Positions 1 through 8,811 of a stretch of DNA of 64,000 nucleotides are shown piece by piece. The position numbers and the translations under genes are program-made. Numbering within the stretch: position 1 is the first letter of the stretch; the number at the start of each line of letters is the position of its first letter. The notes below the pieces were generated by a model. It saw only the letters and a list, made by a program, of their open reading frames with translations. It did no database searches and was not told the DNA's origin. The DNA comes from G963667915 sp965197385 (GTDB taxonomy: Bacteria > Acidobacteriota > Vicinamibacteria > Vicinamibacterales > UBA823), in assembly GCA_965197385.1 (NCBI GenBank), contig CBDANA010000008.1, positions 620,001-684,000 of the forward strand, given 5' to 3'.

Positions 1-2
1 TC

Positions 3-86
3 CTGCTGGCGGAAGGGCATCTGAACCGGCGGCTCTTCGGCGAGATGCTGCGGAGGATCTGGGCGCTGCCGGTGCCGGCAGGCTGA
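3..86 (+). CDS. C-terminal end of an unidentified protein (cut by window edge)
   Basis: An open frame enters from the left edge and ends at a TGA, giving 27 residues that finish with ALPVPAG. It contains basic and hydrophobic residues (HLNRRLFGEMLRRIW) but no motif I recognise. It could be the tail of a transposase or of an ordinary gene; the remainder lies outside the window. Confidence 0.35.
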   Translation: MLAEGHLNRRLFGEMLRRIWALPVPAG

Positions 87-199
87 CGCGCGGCCAAGTG
101 CAACGAAGGCTGGCGACGAAAGGGCACAAGTGTGGAGCGGTGTCTGAGAAATGCCCTGAAAGCAGCGGCTCCGGTCGGTTCCACGTCAGCGTGGGCTGA

Positions 200-320
200 G
201 GTGACGGCCTCTGGAGCTGGACGATTGTGCGCCGAACAGAATTTCGCGCGCTCGGCGGCTCTCGGGTGTATAAAGGTGCCATCTAGGGCAAGCAAATCGG
301 AAATCCCGGCTTGAGGCACT
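200..320. repeat. Diverged repeat, copy A (partner at 47857-47968)
   Basis: The stretch containing gtgtataaaggtgccatct and gcaaatcggaaat resembles 47857-47968 (gtgtataacgtggccatct, gcaaatcggacat) over roughly 110 bp with many substitutions. Translated frames of the two copies are also similar, so it may be a fossil of a coding segment of a mobile element. The rest of 87-547 shows no convincing gene. Confidence 0.45.
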
Positions 321-547
321 GCGCGATAAGCAGCTGACGTCCGGTGATCGGTGGATGCCCGCGAGAGTCGCTTTCGACCTGTCGGTGATCTATTACGAAT
401 AGCTCCTGCCTTGTCGCCAAGGGGCGGGCGATATGCTGCCCGTGACTCGGGAAACACTGCAGCGTTTTTCGCGCGTAGTGGAGCCCAAATGCGAGGCGCA
501 ACCCGGCTGACTCCAGGCGGACGGCCCAGGCGTTCTAGACTGTCCCG

Positions 548-1081
548 ATGGTTGCGCTCCACGCTGCGTCTACAACCGCCCTTTCTCCGTCCTTTCTGCA
601 TGACGTTCGGACCCTTCTCGACACCGCGTTTGAAGGTGACTTCACCGATGAGGATTGGGACCACGCTATCGGCGGCGTTCACGTGTGGTTGATCGGTTCA
701 CGCGGTTTGATCAGCCACGGATCGCTCGTCGAGCGCAGCCTCGTGTGTTCGGGCAAGACGTTGCATGTCGGATACGTCGAGGCCGTTGCCACCGCGGTAT
801 CGCATCGGCGCAAGGGCCACGGAGCGAGGGTCATGAAGCACATCGGCGAACTGATTCGCGAGCGCTACCCACTGGGCGCGCTGTCGACGGGGACCCACGC
901 CCTCTACGAGACTCTTGGCTGGGAGCGCTGGCGTGGACCGACCTTCGTGGACGGTCCCAGCGGCCGTGAGCGCACGCCGGGCGACGATGGCGATGTCATG
1001 ATCCTCCGAACACCGCGCTCACCGCGTCTTGACCTCGACGGAGAAATCGCCTGCGACTGGCGCCTGGGCGACGTCTGGTAG
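548..1081 (+). CDS. Aminoglycoside 2'-N-acetyltransferase-like GNAT protein (AAC(2')-I family)
   Basis: The 177-residue protein aligns by eye along its length with AAC(2')-I enzymes of mycobacteria, which transfer acetyl from acetyl-CoA to the 2'-amine of aminoglycosides. Family hallmarks are GDFTDEDWDHAIGG near residue 30, YVEAVATAVSHRRKGHG (acetyl-CoA-binding motif A) near 75, LGALSTG, LYETLGWERWRGP, RTPGDDGDVMIL and the C-terminal DWRLGDVW. Length equals the family norm (about 180). No strong ribosome-binding site precedes the ATG. It stands alone, 50 bp before a protease fragment and near repeat DNA, in an accessory region, so it may have been acquired. Whether it acts on drugs or on another amine cannot be told from sequence. 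Confidence 0.85.
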   Translation: MVALHAASTTALSPSFLHDVRTLLDTAFEGDFTDEDWDHAIGGVHVWLIGSRGLISHGSLVERSLVCSGKTLHVGYVEAVATAVSHRRKGHGARVMKHIGELIRERYPLGALSTGTHALYETLGWERWRGPTFVDGPSGRERTPGDDGDVMILRTPRSPRLDLDGEIACDWRLGDVW

Positions 1082-1194
1082 CTGGGCGAGAGAATCCGCA
1101 TTAGAAACCGACAAGGCTGCACAACGCGTTTAGATCGGCCTCGTAAGTCGCCAAGGCGCGAACGCTGCACACCGTCCCGGAAATCGGCAGTTGA

Positions 1195-1279
1195 AGGTGC
1201 GCTTGGCCCGCGCGCTCGCCCAGAGCGAGAGTCCCAACCCGGGCAGGATGAAGAGGAAATACATCGGGTCGAAGAACAT
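1195..1279 (-). pseudogene. N-terminal fragment of YugP-type zinc metallopeptidase
   Basis: From the ATG the minus strand encodes MFFDPMYFLFILPGLGLSLW followed by ASARAKRTFN, which matches the start and first membrane segment of the YugP / neutral zinc metallopeptidase family (membrane proteases of about 230 residues). Similarity stops after about 28 residues and the frame closes at 1130. The HExxH catalytic part is missing, so this is a 5' gene remnant cut on its downstream side. It sits just beside a repeat that ends a decayed integrative element. Confidence 0.5.
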
Positions 1280-1317
1280 TGCGTTACCTCTGCATGGAGA
1301 ACGGTGTCGTGGTCGCG

Positions 1318-1590
1318 GCGTGGCTCTATTTTGCCTCTGTCCGCCGGCCACACGTGCGCGTCGCTGGCCGTCGCGCGATCGTCGTGTGGCCACAACGGCG
1401 GTGGCGACGATGGTGCCCCGCAGCCGCTGATCAGCGCTTGGTAGTCTCTGTGGTCCGCGATCTTGCGACGTCCACACACGGTCTTCAAAGCCCGCGGACA
1501 TCCGATTGCGCAAGAGGGATACGATGAGGGGAAGCGATGACAGCTTAAGCTTTAAGAGATTATTATAAAATGAGTTACATCGCCTCGTGC
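1318..1590. repeat. Integrase-flank repeat, copy 1
   Basis: About 270 bp are recognisably the same as 41130-41400: both contain gcctctgtccgccggccac, atggtgccccgcagc, gatacgatgaggggaagc and end at atgagttac. In copy 2 the repeat lies immediately downstream of an integrase stop codon; here the integrase itself is absent. It is probably one end of a decayed integrative element. Confidence 0.6.
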
Positions 1591-2477
1591 TCGTCGACGA
1601 CGTCAGGGCTCCGGCATCGGGCCATCGCATCAGTGCAGGTGCCGGCGTCTCGTGGCTCCGTGCGGACGCCTGTGACCCTGGCCTCGGCGATGTCGAGTGC
1701 ACCCTCGACGCAGACCGGGCCCTGTCCTGGACTCCGCGCACATCCGACGGGTCCAGCCGGAACGGGCGCGCCTTCGGCCGCCCGCCCCCATCCCGCCCCG
1801 GTCCAGACCCCCACGGGAAGTCATCGTGACCCCTCGGGCCCGGCCCGCGCGCACGTGAGGAACGGCCGCGGGCTCGACCGCTGCCCGACTCCACCAAGCC
1901 CGACGACCCCATGGGGCCTGCTCACCACGAACGTCCAGACCACCAGGCCGAGGTTCGGCGGCGATCCGACCTGTCAATTGTGTATGTAATTGTATATGTC
2001 AGCAGACATCAGTAACAACCTTAGTAATTATTAGAATAACGGCGGAACATACCTCCACCAAACAAGACTCTCGTTTTTTATTCGCTACTCTTCAGCCCGC
2101 TTCCCACACTCGACGACCCCATGAGACTTCGCACCCTAGAACGTCCAGCCGACCGGCGCCGCTGGCAGATCCGCTCGACTATTGGGCGACGATCAGACGG
2201 AAATCGGCTTGAATGCCAGGCGAAAGCGGAAAATGCCCGTAACCGATCGGCCAGCCCGAATTCAAATAAGAGTTCGCGCCTGCTCAGGGAGAAAAATTTG
2301 GGTGATTTCATGGGGGCGAAAGTGTGTGGTCTTTGGGGAGTGTGACAGGGTGTGACGGGCTGCCAGGGTGCTCAGAGCGCACTTGATGCCATCTTCGTCG
2401 AACGCCTGACAGCTAAACGCGGACTGTATCGTTTTTCTCTAAATCCTCCCGCCCAGACCGACTACGCAAGTTAGGAG
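1591..2477. other. Gene-poor stretch without a convincing gene
   Basis: Only short overlapping frames of low-complexity composition occur. There is a local AT-rich patch around 1977-2080. I see no conserved motif, RNA gene or complete mobile element here. Confidence 0.4.
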
Positions 2478-2763
2478 CGAGAATTTTCTGGCAACCGAGG
2501 CTCACCAAGTCTCACCACGCTATTCCAAACATTTCTGTGGAAGCGTGGGGTGAATCGTACCGGGTTTCTCGGAGACCGAATTCGTTGAATCAGGCCACCT
2601 CAGCCTGCTCAAGTTAGGAAAAATAGGGGGCGAGAATTTTCTGGCAACCGAGGCTCACCAAGTCTCACCACGCTATTCCAAACATTTCTGTGGAAGCGTG
2701 GGGTGAATCGTACCGGGTTTCTCGGAGACCGAATTCGTTGAATCAGGCCACCTCAGCCTGCTC
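2478..2763. repeat. 153-bp tandem duplication carrying an IS3 terminal repeat
   Basis: A unit beginning cgagaattttctggcaac and including an 80-bp flank, the IS3 inverted repeat (tgaatcgtaccgggtttctc...) and the last coding bases of the IS3 transposase occurs twice in direct orientation, starting near 2478 and 2631. A short insertion (aaaaataggggg) separates the units. Each unit contains a hairpin-capable ccacgct...agcgtgg. Confidence 0.8.
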
Positions 2764-3030
2764 ATAGTACTGCGCCTCGAACTCTGCTGGTGGAATGTCC
2801 CCGAGCGGCCCCAACAGTCGTCGTGTGTTGAACCAGTCCACCCACGTCAAGGTGGCGAACTCCACGGCCTCGAGGGTGCGCCACGGGCCCTTCCGTCGAA
2901 TCACCTCCGTCTTGTACAAGCCGATCACCGATTCGGCGAGGGCATTGTCATAGGCATCGCCTTGGCTGCCGACCGACGGCGCGATGCCGGCGTCCACGAG
3001 GCGATCCGTGTACCGCATCGAGAGATATTG
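2743..3030 (-). pseudogene. C-terminal fragment of IS3-family transposase OrfB
   Basis: About 95 residues starting YLSMRYTDRLVDAGIAPSVG and ending FEAQYYEQAEVA are the same as the end of the intact OrfB at 43201-44094. The remainder is missing because the IS30 element begins at about 3030. It retains part of the DDE integrase core (DNALAESVIGLYKTE contains the final Glu). Confidence 0.9.
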
Positions 3031-4480
3031 GCCGGTTTCAAGGGGTCGTCGCAACACGTCCTCACTGGTGTGAGAGTAGCAGTTCGTTGAAGGCTTCGGA
3101 TGGCGTTCTCCAACCGAGAGTCTTCCGCGGTCGGCGGTTGAGTGTGGCCGCGACAGCAGCAATGTCGCTCGCACGATGCCTATGGAGGTCAGTCCCTTTG
3201 GGGAAGTACTGGCGCAGCAGGCCGTTGGTGTTCTCGTTCGTGCCGCGCTGCCACGGACTGCGGGGGTCGCAGAAGAAGACGTGCAGCCCAGTGTCGATAC
3301 GCAGTTGGGCGTGCTGTGCCATCTCCGCGCCTTGGTCCCAGGTCAGTGACCGACGTAGCTGATCAGGAAGCGTCGCGAGCGTCGACGTGATCGCATCGCG
3401 GACGGCTTCGGCGCCATGCCCCGCAAGAGCCGGACCGTTCTTGACCCTGAGTCGGCCACGGTCGGCCATGCGAGGCAGGTGGAGCAGCATCGTGAATCGG
3501 GTGGTGCGTTCGACCAATGTGCCGATCGCGGAACTGCCAAGTCCGATGATCAGGTCGCCTTCCCAGTGTCCAGGAACCGCTCGGTCCTTGGCCTCGGCGG
3601 GCCGCTCGCTGATCATGATGTCGGAGCCCACAAACTCCTTGCCGCGACCACGGCGGCGAGCCCTCGGCACGCGTAGCGCCCGCCCGGTGCGCAAGCACGC
3701 CGTCAGCTCGCGGCGCAGTGCCCCCCGCCCCTGGATGTACAGCGCTTGGTAAATCGCCTCGTGCGAGACCCTCATCGATTCATCGTCTGGATACTCGGTC
3801 CGGAGCCGATGGGCGATCTGCTGCGGGCTCCACGATGTCGCCCAATGTCGGTCCTGGCGGCGGCCATGACGTCGACCACTCCAGGAGCCCACGTTTGGGC
3901 CAGGCGCGGGCGTCCCATCCTCAGCCATCACCGTGCCGGCGAGGTGGTCCTGCACGTAGCTCCTGAGCCGATCGTTCGCGGCCAGCTTGGCTATCTTCGG
4001 GCGCTTGGCACGTCGGTCGCTGTGCCACTGCGCAGTCGACGCCCGATACGCCAGACCGCCGCTCCGAGTCGCCGCGTTGCGACGCAGCTCACGTGAGACA
4101 GTCGACGGGGCTCTCCGGAGCCGACGGGCAATGTCGCGCACCCCGGCGCCCTGAGCTCTCAGGATCGCGATCTCTTCCCGCTCCGCGAAGGACAGGGAGC
4201 GAGCTGATCGGGGCGCCAAGCTGATCGGCGGCATACCACCGCCCTCACGGAACCAACGACCACCCACGGGCGGCGACACGCCGCAGGACACTGCGGCATC
4301 CTCACTCGACAGCCCCCGGGTGATCGCCTTCCAGAACCGTTGCTGCTCCGCACGCCCCGCTACCGGCGGCCGGCCAGGCGAACGCATCGCAGGTCGACCC
4401 GCCCGGTCTGACCTTCTCCGTCTCCGTTCCTGCATCGCAGCACCTCATCATCGAGGTGTTGCGACGACCAGTTGAATTCA
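3030..4480 (-). mobile_element. IS30-family insertion sequence, copy 1
   Basis: Imperfect terminal inverted repeats are visible: ttcaaggggtcgtcgcaaca at 3037 and, reversed, ttcaactggtcgtcgcaaca ending at 4476. A single transposase gene lies between. The left side abuts an IS3 fragment and the right side a Ser/Thr kinase gene, so the flanks are not two halves of one target. A 5'-truncated second copy lies at 50268-51390 in the opposite orientation. Confidence 0.85.
3062..4435 (-). CDS. IS30-family transposase
   Basis: The 457-residue protein has an N-terminal helix-turn-helix region (FAEREEIAILRAQGAGVRDI, then ARRLRRAPSTVSRELRRNA, about residues 80-120) typical of IS30. A C-terminal DDE integrase core follows: GHWEGDLIIG (first Asp), LTWDQGAEM (second Asp) and SPWQRGTNENTNGLLRQYFP (Glu). 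It catalyses cut/copy-and-paste of its own element. The reading frame is intact. The N-terminal 60 residues are strongly basic and may include a few non-native codons upstream of the true start. Confidence 0.93.
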   Translation of the reverse strand: MQERRRRRSDRAGRPAMRSPGRPPVAGRAEQQRFWKAITRGLSSEDAAVSCGVSPPVGGRWFREGGGMPPISLAPRSARSLSFAEREEIAILRAQGAGVRDIARRLRRAPSTVSRELRRNAATRSGGLAYRASTAQWHSDRRAKRPKIAKLAANDRLRSYVQDHLAGTVMAEDGTPAPGPNVGSWSGRRHGRRQDRHWATSWSPQQIAHRLRTEYPDDESMRVSHEAIYQALYIQGRGALRRELTACLRTGRALRVPRARRRGRGKEFVGSDIMISERPAEAKDRAVPGHWEGDLIIGLGSSAIGTLVERTTRFTMLLHLPRMADRGRLRVKNGPALAGHGAEAVRDAITSTLATLPDQLRRSLTWDQGAEMAQHAQLRIDTGLHVFFCDPRSPWQRGTNENTNGLLRQYFPKGTDLHRHRASDIAAVAATLNRRPRKTLGWRTPSEAFNELLLSHQ

Positions 4481-5059
4481 CCATATACTCCGCCGTCCCC
4501 ATGATGATGCCCATCTTCGTGGCGGCCGCCGTCATCGTCATCGTGGGGGAGTTCGCGGCGTCGAAGTTGACAGATCCGGCTGCAGCGCCTTGGCGAGACC
4601 GAAGTCCAGCACCTTCACCGTCCCGTCGTCCTTCACCTTCACGTTGGCGGGTTTCAAGTCGCGGTGGATGATGCCCTGCTCGTGCGCGGTTTCCAGAGCT
4701 TCGGCGATCTGGCGGGCGATGGGCAGTGCCTCATCGAGCGGGATCGGGCCTTTGGCGATCCGGTCCTGGAGCGTCTGGCCGGGAACGTATTCGAGGACGA
4801 GGGCCGGGGAATCGCCAGCTTCCTCCAGCCCGTAGATCGCTGCGATGTTTGGATGATTGAGCGAGGCCAGCACCTTCGCCTCGCGCTGGAAGCGGGCCAG
4901 GCGCTCAGGGTCGTTGACGAGGGTGTCCGGCAGGACTTTCAGGGCCACATCCCGGTTGAGCGTCGTGCCGGTGGCCCGATAGACGACGCCCATCCCGCCT
5001 TCCCCGAGACGGCCCGTGACCTCAAACACTCCGAGGCGGCTGCCCACGTCCAGTGCCAT
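4477..5059 (-). pseudogene. Ser/Thr protein kinase (PknB-like), truncated by IS30
   Basis: The N-terminal kinase lobe is well preserved: GRLGEGGMGVVYRA (glycine loop), VALKVLP (Lys), the catalytic loop HRDLKPANV and metal-binding DFGLAKAL. The frame then runs out at 4538. A second frame continues the activation segment (MTMTAAATKMGIIMGTAEYM), showing a frameshift near 4560. The IS30 end follows directly after GTAEYM, and the C-terminal lobe and any sensor region are gone. It is transcribed divergently from another kinase remnant at 5285. Not expected to be functional. Confidence 0.85.
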
Positions 5060-5284
5060 GTGGAGACGAAAAGTATCCTCGGCGGTCGGCTACTAGCGCG
5101 AAAAGGGCCGCTAGAAAGCCGACGTTCGGGTTCCTACGCGGGGATCTCTGGCCATGCGGGCCTGGGGTCACTCACGGCCCGATGCACCGTCAGGAACCTA
5201 AATGTTTAACTGCGTGCGATTGGGCGTATGATGGCTGGGATCGGCGCGGCGGCGGCGACTGCAGACTGACCAGAGGTTCGCATC

Positions 5285-5577
5285 GTGGCGCTGGCTGTGG
5301 GTTCCCATCTCGGCCCCTATGAAGTCCTCTCCGCCATCGGCGCGGGCGGCATGGGCGAGGTCTACAAGGCGACCGACACCCGTCTGGAGCGGACCGTCGC
5401 CATCAAGGCGCTGCCCGCCCACGTCCCGTCTGACCCTGATCTGAAGCAGCGGTTCGAGCGTGAAGCCAAGACGATCTCTAGCCCGAGCCTCACATCTGCG
5501 CGCTCCATGATATCGGCAAGGAAGGCAACACCGACTTCCTGGTCATGGAATACCTGGAGGGTGAGACGCTGGCCTAG
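5285..5577 (+). pseudogene. Ser/Thr protein kinase N-terminal remnant
   Basis: It begins MALAVGSHLGPYEVLSAIGA with the glycine loop GAGGMGEVYKATD and the ATP-binding Lys in VAIKALP. A frameshift near 5480 moves the reading frame; the continuation encodes PHICALHDIGKEG then TDFLVMEYLEGETLA and stops at TAG. The catalytic loop and DFG are absent. This is a second dead kinase, head-to-head with the one ending at 5059 across 225 bp that must have held both promoters. It directly precedes the metallo-beta-lactamase-fold gene, so its promoter could now drive that gene. Confidence 0.8.
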
Positions 5578-5613
5578 CGCCAAGGCGGCTCGGAGAGAAA
5601 GGAGTCTCGAGTT

Positions 5614-7107
5614 ATGACCAGGACATGGATGAGCTGTTGGATCGTGTCGACTCTGGTACTTTTTGGCTGTACGCCGGCATCTCCGGAAATGCAGATCATC
5701 GACGACGCCGTCGAGGCCGTCGGCGGCAGGAGGGTGGTTGAAGATGTGAAGACGCTGGTGATCGAGGGTGAAGGCGAGAACTTCCGTCTGGGCCAGAACC
5801 AACACCCCGATCGCGACCTTCCGATCTATGTGATCTCGAACTTCACGCGAGAAATCGACTATGAGTACAGCCGCTGGCGACAGGAACAGGTTCGAACCTC
5901 AACCTTCCTGACCGGCAACTCGGCGGTTAACCAGCGGCAAATCACGGCGGTTGACGGCGACGTGGCGTTCAATGTGTCCGAGAATGGAGACGCAACGCGC
6001 GCCTCGAGCTTGGTGGCCAAGGACCGGCGGATCGCGCTTTACCACCACCCGGTCGGCATCCTTCAGGCGGCGATGGCCGAGGCGTCGATCGTCAGCAACG
6101 CGCGGCAGGAAGATGGTTATGATGTCGTTGACATTACCACCGCCGAGGGTGATCAGCTCACACTCTTCGTCGAGAGCGAATCGGGGTTCCCGGCTAAGGT
6201 GAGCTCGATGAGCTACAACCGAAATCTGGGCGATGTGACGATCGAAACCGAGTTTGACGACTACTGGCAAACCGATGCACTGGGAGGGTTAGGGTTAGGG
6301 GCGCGCCCGACATTACCGAGGCAGTTGTTGTGGAGGCTCGACAAGTACGTGACCGCGGAACTTCGTGTGACCACCTCGGTGAATCGCGAAATCAGTGATC
6401 TAGCCGCGCCCGACGAGGCGAGGTCGGCCGACGAGCCGGTTCCCACGGCCAACGTGACGGTTGAGGAGCTCGCGAGCGGGATTTGGTACCTGGCGGGTCA
6501 GTCGCATCACAGTGTGCTGGTCGAGTTCGCCGACTACCTCGTGTTGATCGAAGCACCACAGCACGATACGCGGACACTGGCCGTGATTGCAAAGGCGCGC
6601 GAGCTAGAGCCCGACAAACCGCTGAGGTATGTGATCAACACCCACCATCATTTCGACCACTCCGGTGGGATTCGCGCGGCGGTCTCCGAAGGACTCACCG
6701 TGATCACACACGCGGTGAACAAGCCCTTCTTCGAGGACATCGTCGCACGCCAGCACACGATCGTTGAGGACGCGTTGGCGAAGAACCCGCAACCGCTTGC
6801 GATCGAGACTATCCCCTACGACGGCAACTATGTGCTGGACGACGGCAGGCGGACCATGGAGATCTACCCAATCCTCGATAATCGGCACTCCCGCACGCTC
6901 CTGATGGTCTATCTCCCGCGCGAGCGGCTACTGGTGGAAGCAGATGTGTACTCACCTGCTGCGTCCGAGGCACCGTTCGCCGCAAATCTGCTGGAGAACA
7001 TCACGGATCGCGGCCTTCGCGTCGATCGGGTGGTGCCCATCCACGGTGGCGTCGTGCCCTTCGAGGACTTTCAGCAAGCGGCAACGAGGGTAAACCCGTC
7101 GGAATGA
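5614..7107 (+). CDS. Metallo-beta-lactamase-fold lipoprotein, paralogue 1
   Basis: The 497-residue protein has a lipoprotein-type signal (hydrophobic segment ending LVLFGC, lipidated Cys19). An N-terminal beta-rich domain spans about residues 25-265, and a metallo-beta-lactamase-fold hydrolase about 280-490. Zinc ligands are seen in NTHHHFDHSGG (344-349), NRHS, EADVY and PIHGG. The start is supported by aggag seven bases upstream. It is paralogous to 57321-58778. Relative to that copy, residues 222-250 differ in length and composition, around a DNA stretch with two ttaggg repeats (near 6287), suggesting a local rearrangement that kept the frame. Probably periplasmic/outer-membrane anchored; the substrate is unknown. 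Confidence 0.85.
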   Translation: MTRTWMSCWIVSTLVLFGCTPASPEMQIIDDAVEAVGGRRVVEDVKTLVIEGEGENFRLGQNQHPDRDLPIYVISNFTREIDYEYSRWRQEQVRTSTFLTGNSAVNQRQITAVDGDVAFNVSENGDATRASSLVAKDRRIALYHHPVGILQAAMAEASIVSNARQEDGYDVVDITTAEGDQLTLFVESESGFPAKVSSMSYNRNLGDVTIETEFDDYWQTDALGGLGLGARPTLPRQLLWRLDKYVTAELRVTTSVNREISDLAAPDEARSADEPVPTANVTVEELASGIWYLAGQSHHSVLVEFADYLVLIEAPQHDTRTLAVIAKARELEPDKPLRYVINTHHHFDHSGGIRAAVSEGLTVITHAVNKPFFEDIVARQHTIVEDALAKNPQPLAIETIPYDGNYVLDDGRRTMEIYPILDNRHSRTLLMVYLPRERLLVEADVYSPAASEAPFAANLLENITDRGLRVDRVVPIHGGVVPFEDFQQAATRVNPSE

Positions 7108-7283
7108 TGTTCTAGCCTTTCCATGCGGTTTACTGGAACGTATGGAGGCAACGGCACTGACTTCCGACGAAACACATGGGGATGTCCCAGTAGCTGTTGA
7201 AATTTGAAGCGGCGGCTCTTCACTGGTCGTGCTATACGACCGGTGACGAAACCGAGGTGCAAGCCTCCCAGTAAGGAGCCGCC

Positions 7284-8510
7284 ATGAAGAAGCAGTCTCG
7301 CACAGTCCCTCGCCGTCGCCAATCGGTATCCCCGACGCCACGGCACCTTCCGTTGGTCGATATCCTCATTGATACGCAGGCCGCGCTCCAGGAGCGGGTC
7401 GTCGCGTCTGGCCTGAAGGTACTCGAAGCCATGCTGGAAGAGGATCGGGCCGCCGTCTGTGGGCCACGGTATGCGCATCAACCTGCGCGCCAGGCGTATC
7501 GAACGGGGCATACGCCGAGTCAGGTCGTGCTGGGCGGGCGGAAGGTGGCGATTCGTCGGCCCCGTGCGCGGCGCGCCGGCGAGGAGGTTCCGTTGCCAAC
7601 GGCCCGGGCATTCGCGAATGCGGACCCGCTGAACCGGCGCGTGGTCGACCAGATGCTGATCGGTGTGGCGACCCGCCAGTATGCGCGGAGTCTGGAACCG
7701 CTCGGCGCCGACGTCACCACGCGGGGCACGAGCAAGAGTGCGGTCAGTCGACGCTTTGTCGCGCAAACCCAGGCGCAGCTGGATGCGTGGCGGGCGACGC
7801 CGCTCGACGCGCTGGACCTGGTGGGGCTGCTGATTGATGGCGTGCACGTGGGTGGACACTGTATCGTTGTCGCCCTAGGCATCGATAAAATGGGCGCGAA
7901 ACACCCGCTCGGCCTGTGGGAAGGGGCCACGGAGAACGCGACGGTCTGTCAGGGGCTCTTGACCAATCTCGGCAGCCGCGGGCTGCGCACCGACCGGAGC
8001 CTGCTGGTGATCGTCGATGGCGCGAAGGCCCTCGACACGGCCGTGACCCAGACATTTGGGCGCGCCGCGCTGGTGCAGCGGTGTCAGGTCCATAAGGGCC
8101 GGAACATCTTGGAGCATCTCCCTGAGGCACAGCGGCCGGGGGTGAAGGCGGTCCTCACGCGCGCCTACACGAACAGCCCCATCAAGACGGCCAAGCGTCT
8201 GCTGCAGGACCTGGCGCGGCGCTTGGACACTGACTACCCGAGTGCGGCCACGAGCGTGCGGGAAGGGCTCGACGAGACGCTGACCGTGCTCGGCTTGGGT
8301 CTGTCGGAGCGTCTCCAACGATCGCTCGCCACCACAAACGCCACCGAGAGTCTCCTCAGCCGAACGCGCCATGTGCAGCGCCATGTGAAACGCTGGTGCG
8401 GCGGGACGATGGTGCTGCGCTGGGTGGCCGCCGGGGTGCTCGAAGCGGCGAAGGGGTTCCGTTGGGTGCAAGTGACCTGCCTGCCGTTTTTCGGACCAGC
8501 TGACGCTTGA
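7284..8510 (+). CDS. IS256-family (mutator) transposase
   Basis: The 408-residue protein carries the family DDE core: LLIDGVHVGGHCIVVALGID (first Asp), KHPLGLWEGATEN, LVIVDGAKALD (second Asp), CQVHKGRNILEHLPE and the C-terminal TTNATESLLSRTR (Glu). The start is preceded by aaggag. The last 15 residues (after KGFRWV) do not follow the family; the adjacent IS3 element begins at the stop codon, so the extreme C-terminus may have been altered. Terminal repeats were not confirmed. Confidence 0.9.
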   Translation: MKKQSRTVPRRRQSVSPTPRHLPLVDILIDTQAALQERVVASGLKVLEAMLEEDRAAVCGPRYAHQPARQAYRTGHTPSQVVLGGRKVAIRRPRARRAGEEVPLPTARAFANADPLNRRVVDQMLIGVATRQYARSLEPLGADVTTRGTSKSAVSRRFVAQTQAQLDAWRATPLDALDLVGLLIDGVHVGGHCIVVALGIDKMGAKHPLGLWEGATENATVCQGLLTNLGSRGLRTDRSLLVIVDGAKALDTAVTQTFGRAALVQRCQVHKGRNILEHLPEAQRPGVKAVLTRAYTNSPIKTAKRLLQDLARRLDTDYPSAATSVREGLDETLTVLGLGLSERLQRSLATTNATESLLSRTRHVQRHVKRWCGGTMVLRWVAAGVLEAAKGFRWVQVTCLPFFGPADA

Positions 8511-8541
8511 GAGAATGGCGTCCTCCGGGCCAGGAGGAGCC

Positions 8542-8811
8542 ATGAAGAAGACTCGGTTCACGGACGAGCAAATGGTCACGATCCTGCGGGAGGCCGACCG
8601 GCGGCCGGTGCCGGAGGTCGCCAAGCGGCACGGCGTCAGCGCCCAGACGATCTACAGCTGGCGCAAACACTTCGGGACGCTGGAACCGGCCGACGTGAAG
8701 CGCCTCCGCCAGCTCGAGCAGGAGAACGGTCGGCTGAAGAAGATGGTGGCCGATCGGGATCTCAAGATCGACGTGCTCCAGGAGATCACGCGAAAAAATG
8801 GTAGGCGCACG
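8542..8811 (+). CDS. IS3-family (IS407-like) OrfA, helix-turn-helix protein
   Basis: It starts MKKTRFTDEQMVTILREAD, followed by a helix-turn-helix (VAKRHGVSAQTIYSWRKHFG) and a leucine-zipper-like segment (LRQLEQENGRLKKMV) typical of IS3 OrfA, which binds the ends and fuses to OrfB by frameshifting. A run of six A at 8793-8798 sits at the expected slippery site. One extra A would give the usual ending RKKW-stop. With six, the frame stays open to 9165, so a one-base deletion is likely. The end given is where family similarity ends. Confidence 0.8.

Noticed and set aside
1130..1912. Long minus-strand frame of 260 codons
   Set aside because: Apart from the short YugP-like start at 1195-1279 its composition is random Arg/Gly/Ala-rich, and it overlaps repeat DNA; probably open only because of high GC.
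5060..5284. Specific promoter calls between the divergent kinase remnants
   Set aside because: Hexamers such as ttaact...tatgat have a 15-bp spacer and no clear partner; the evidence is too weak to list.
6287..6299. Two ttaggg units as a telomere-like repeat
   Set aside because: Two units inside a coding gene are a short microrepeat, not a telomere; mentioned only because the protein is altered there.
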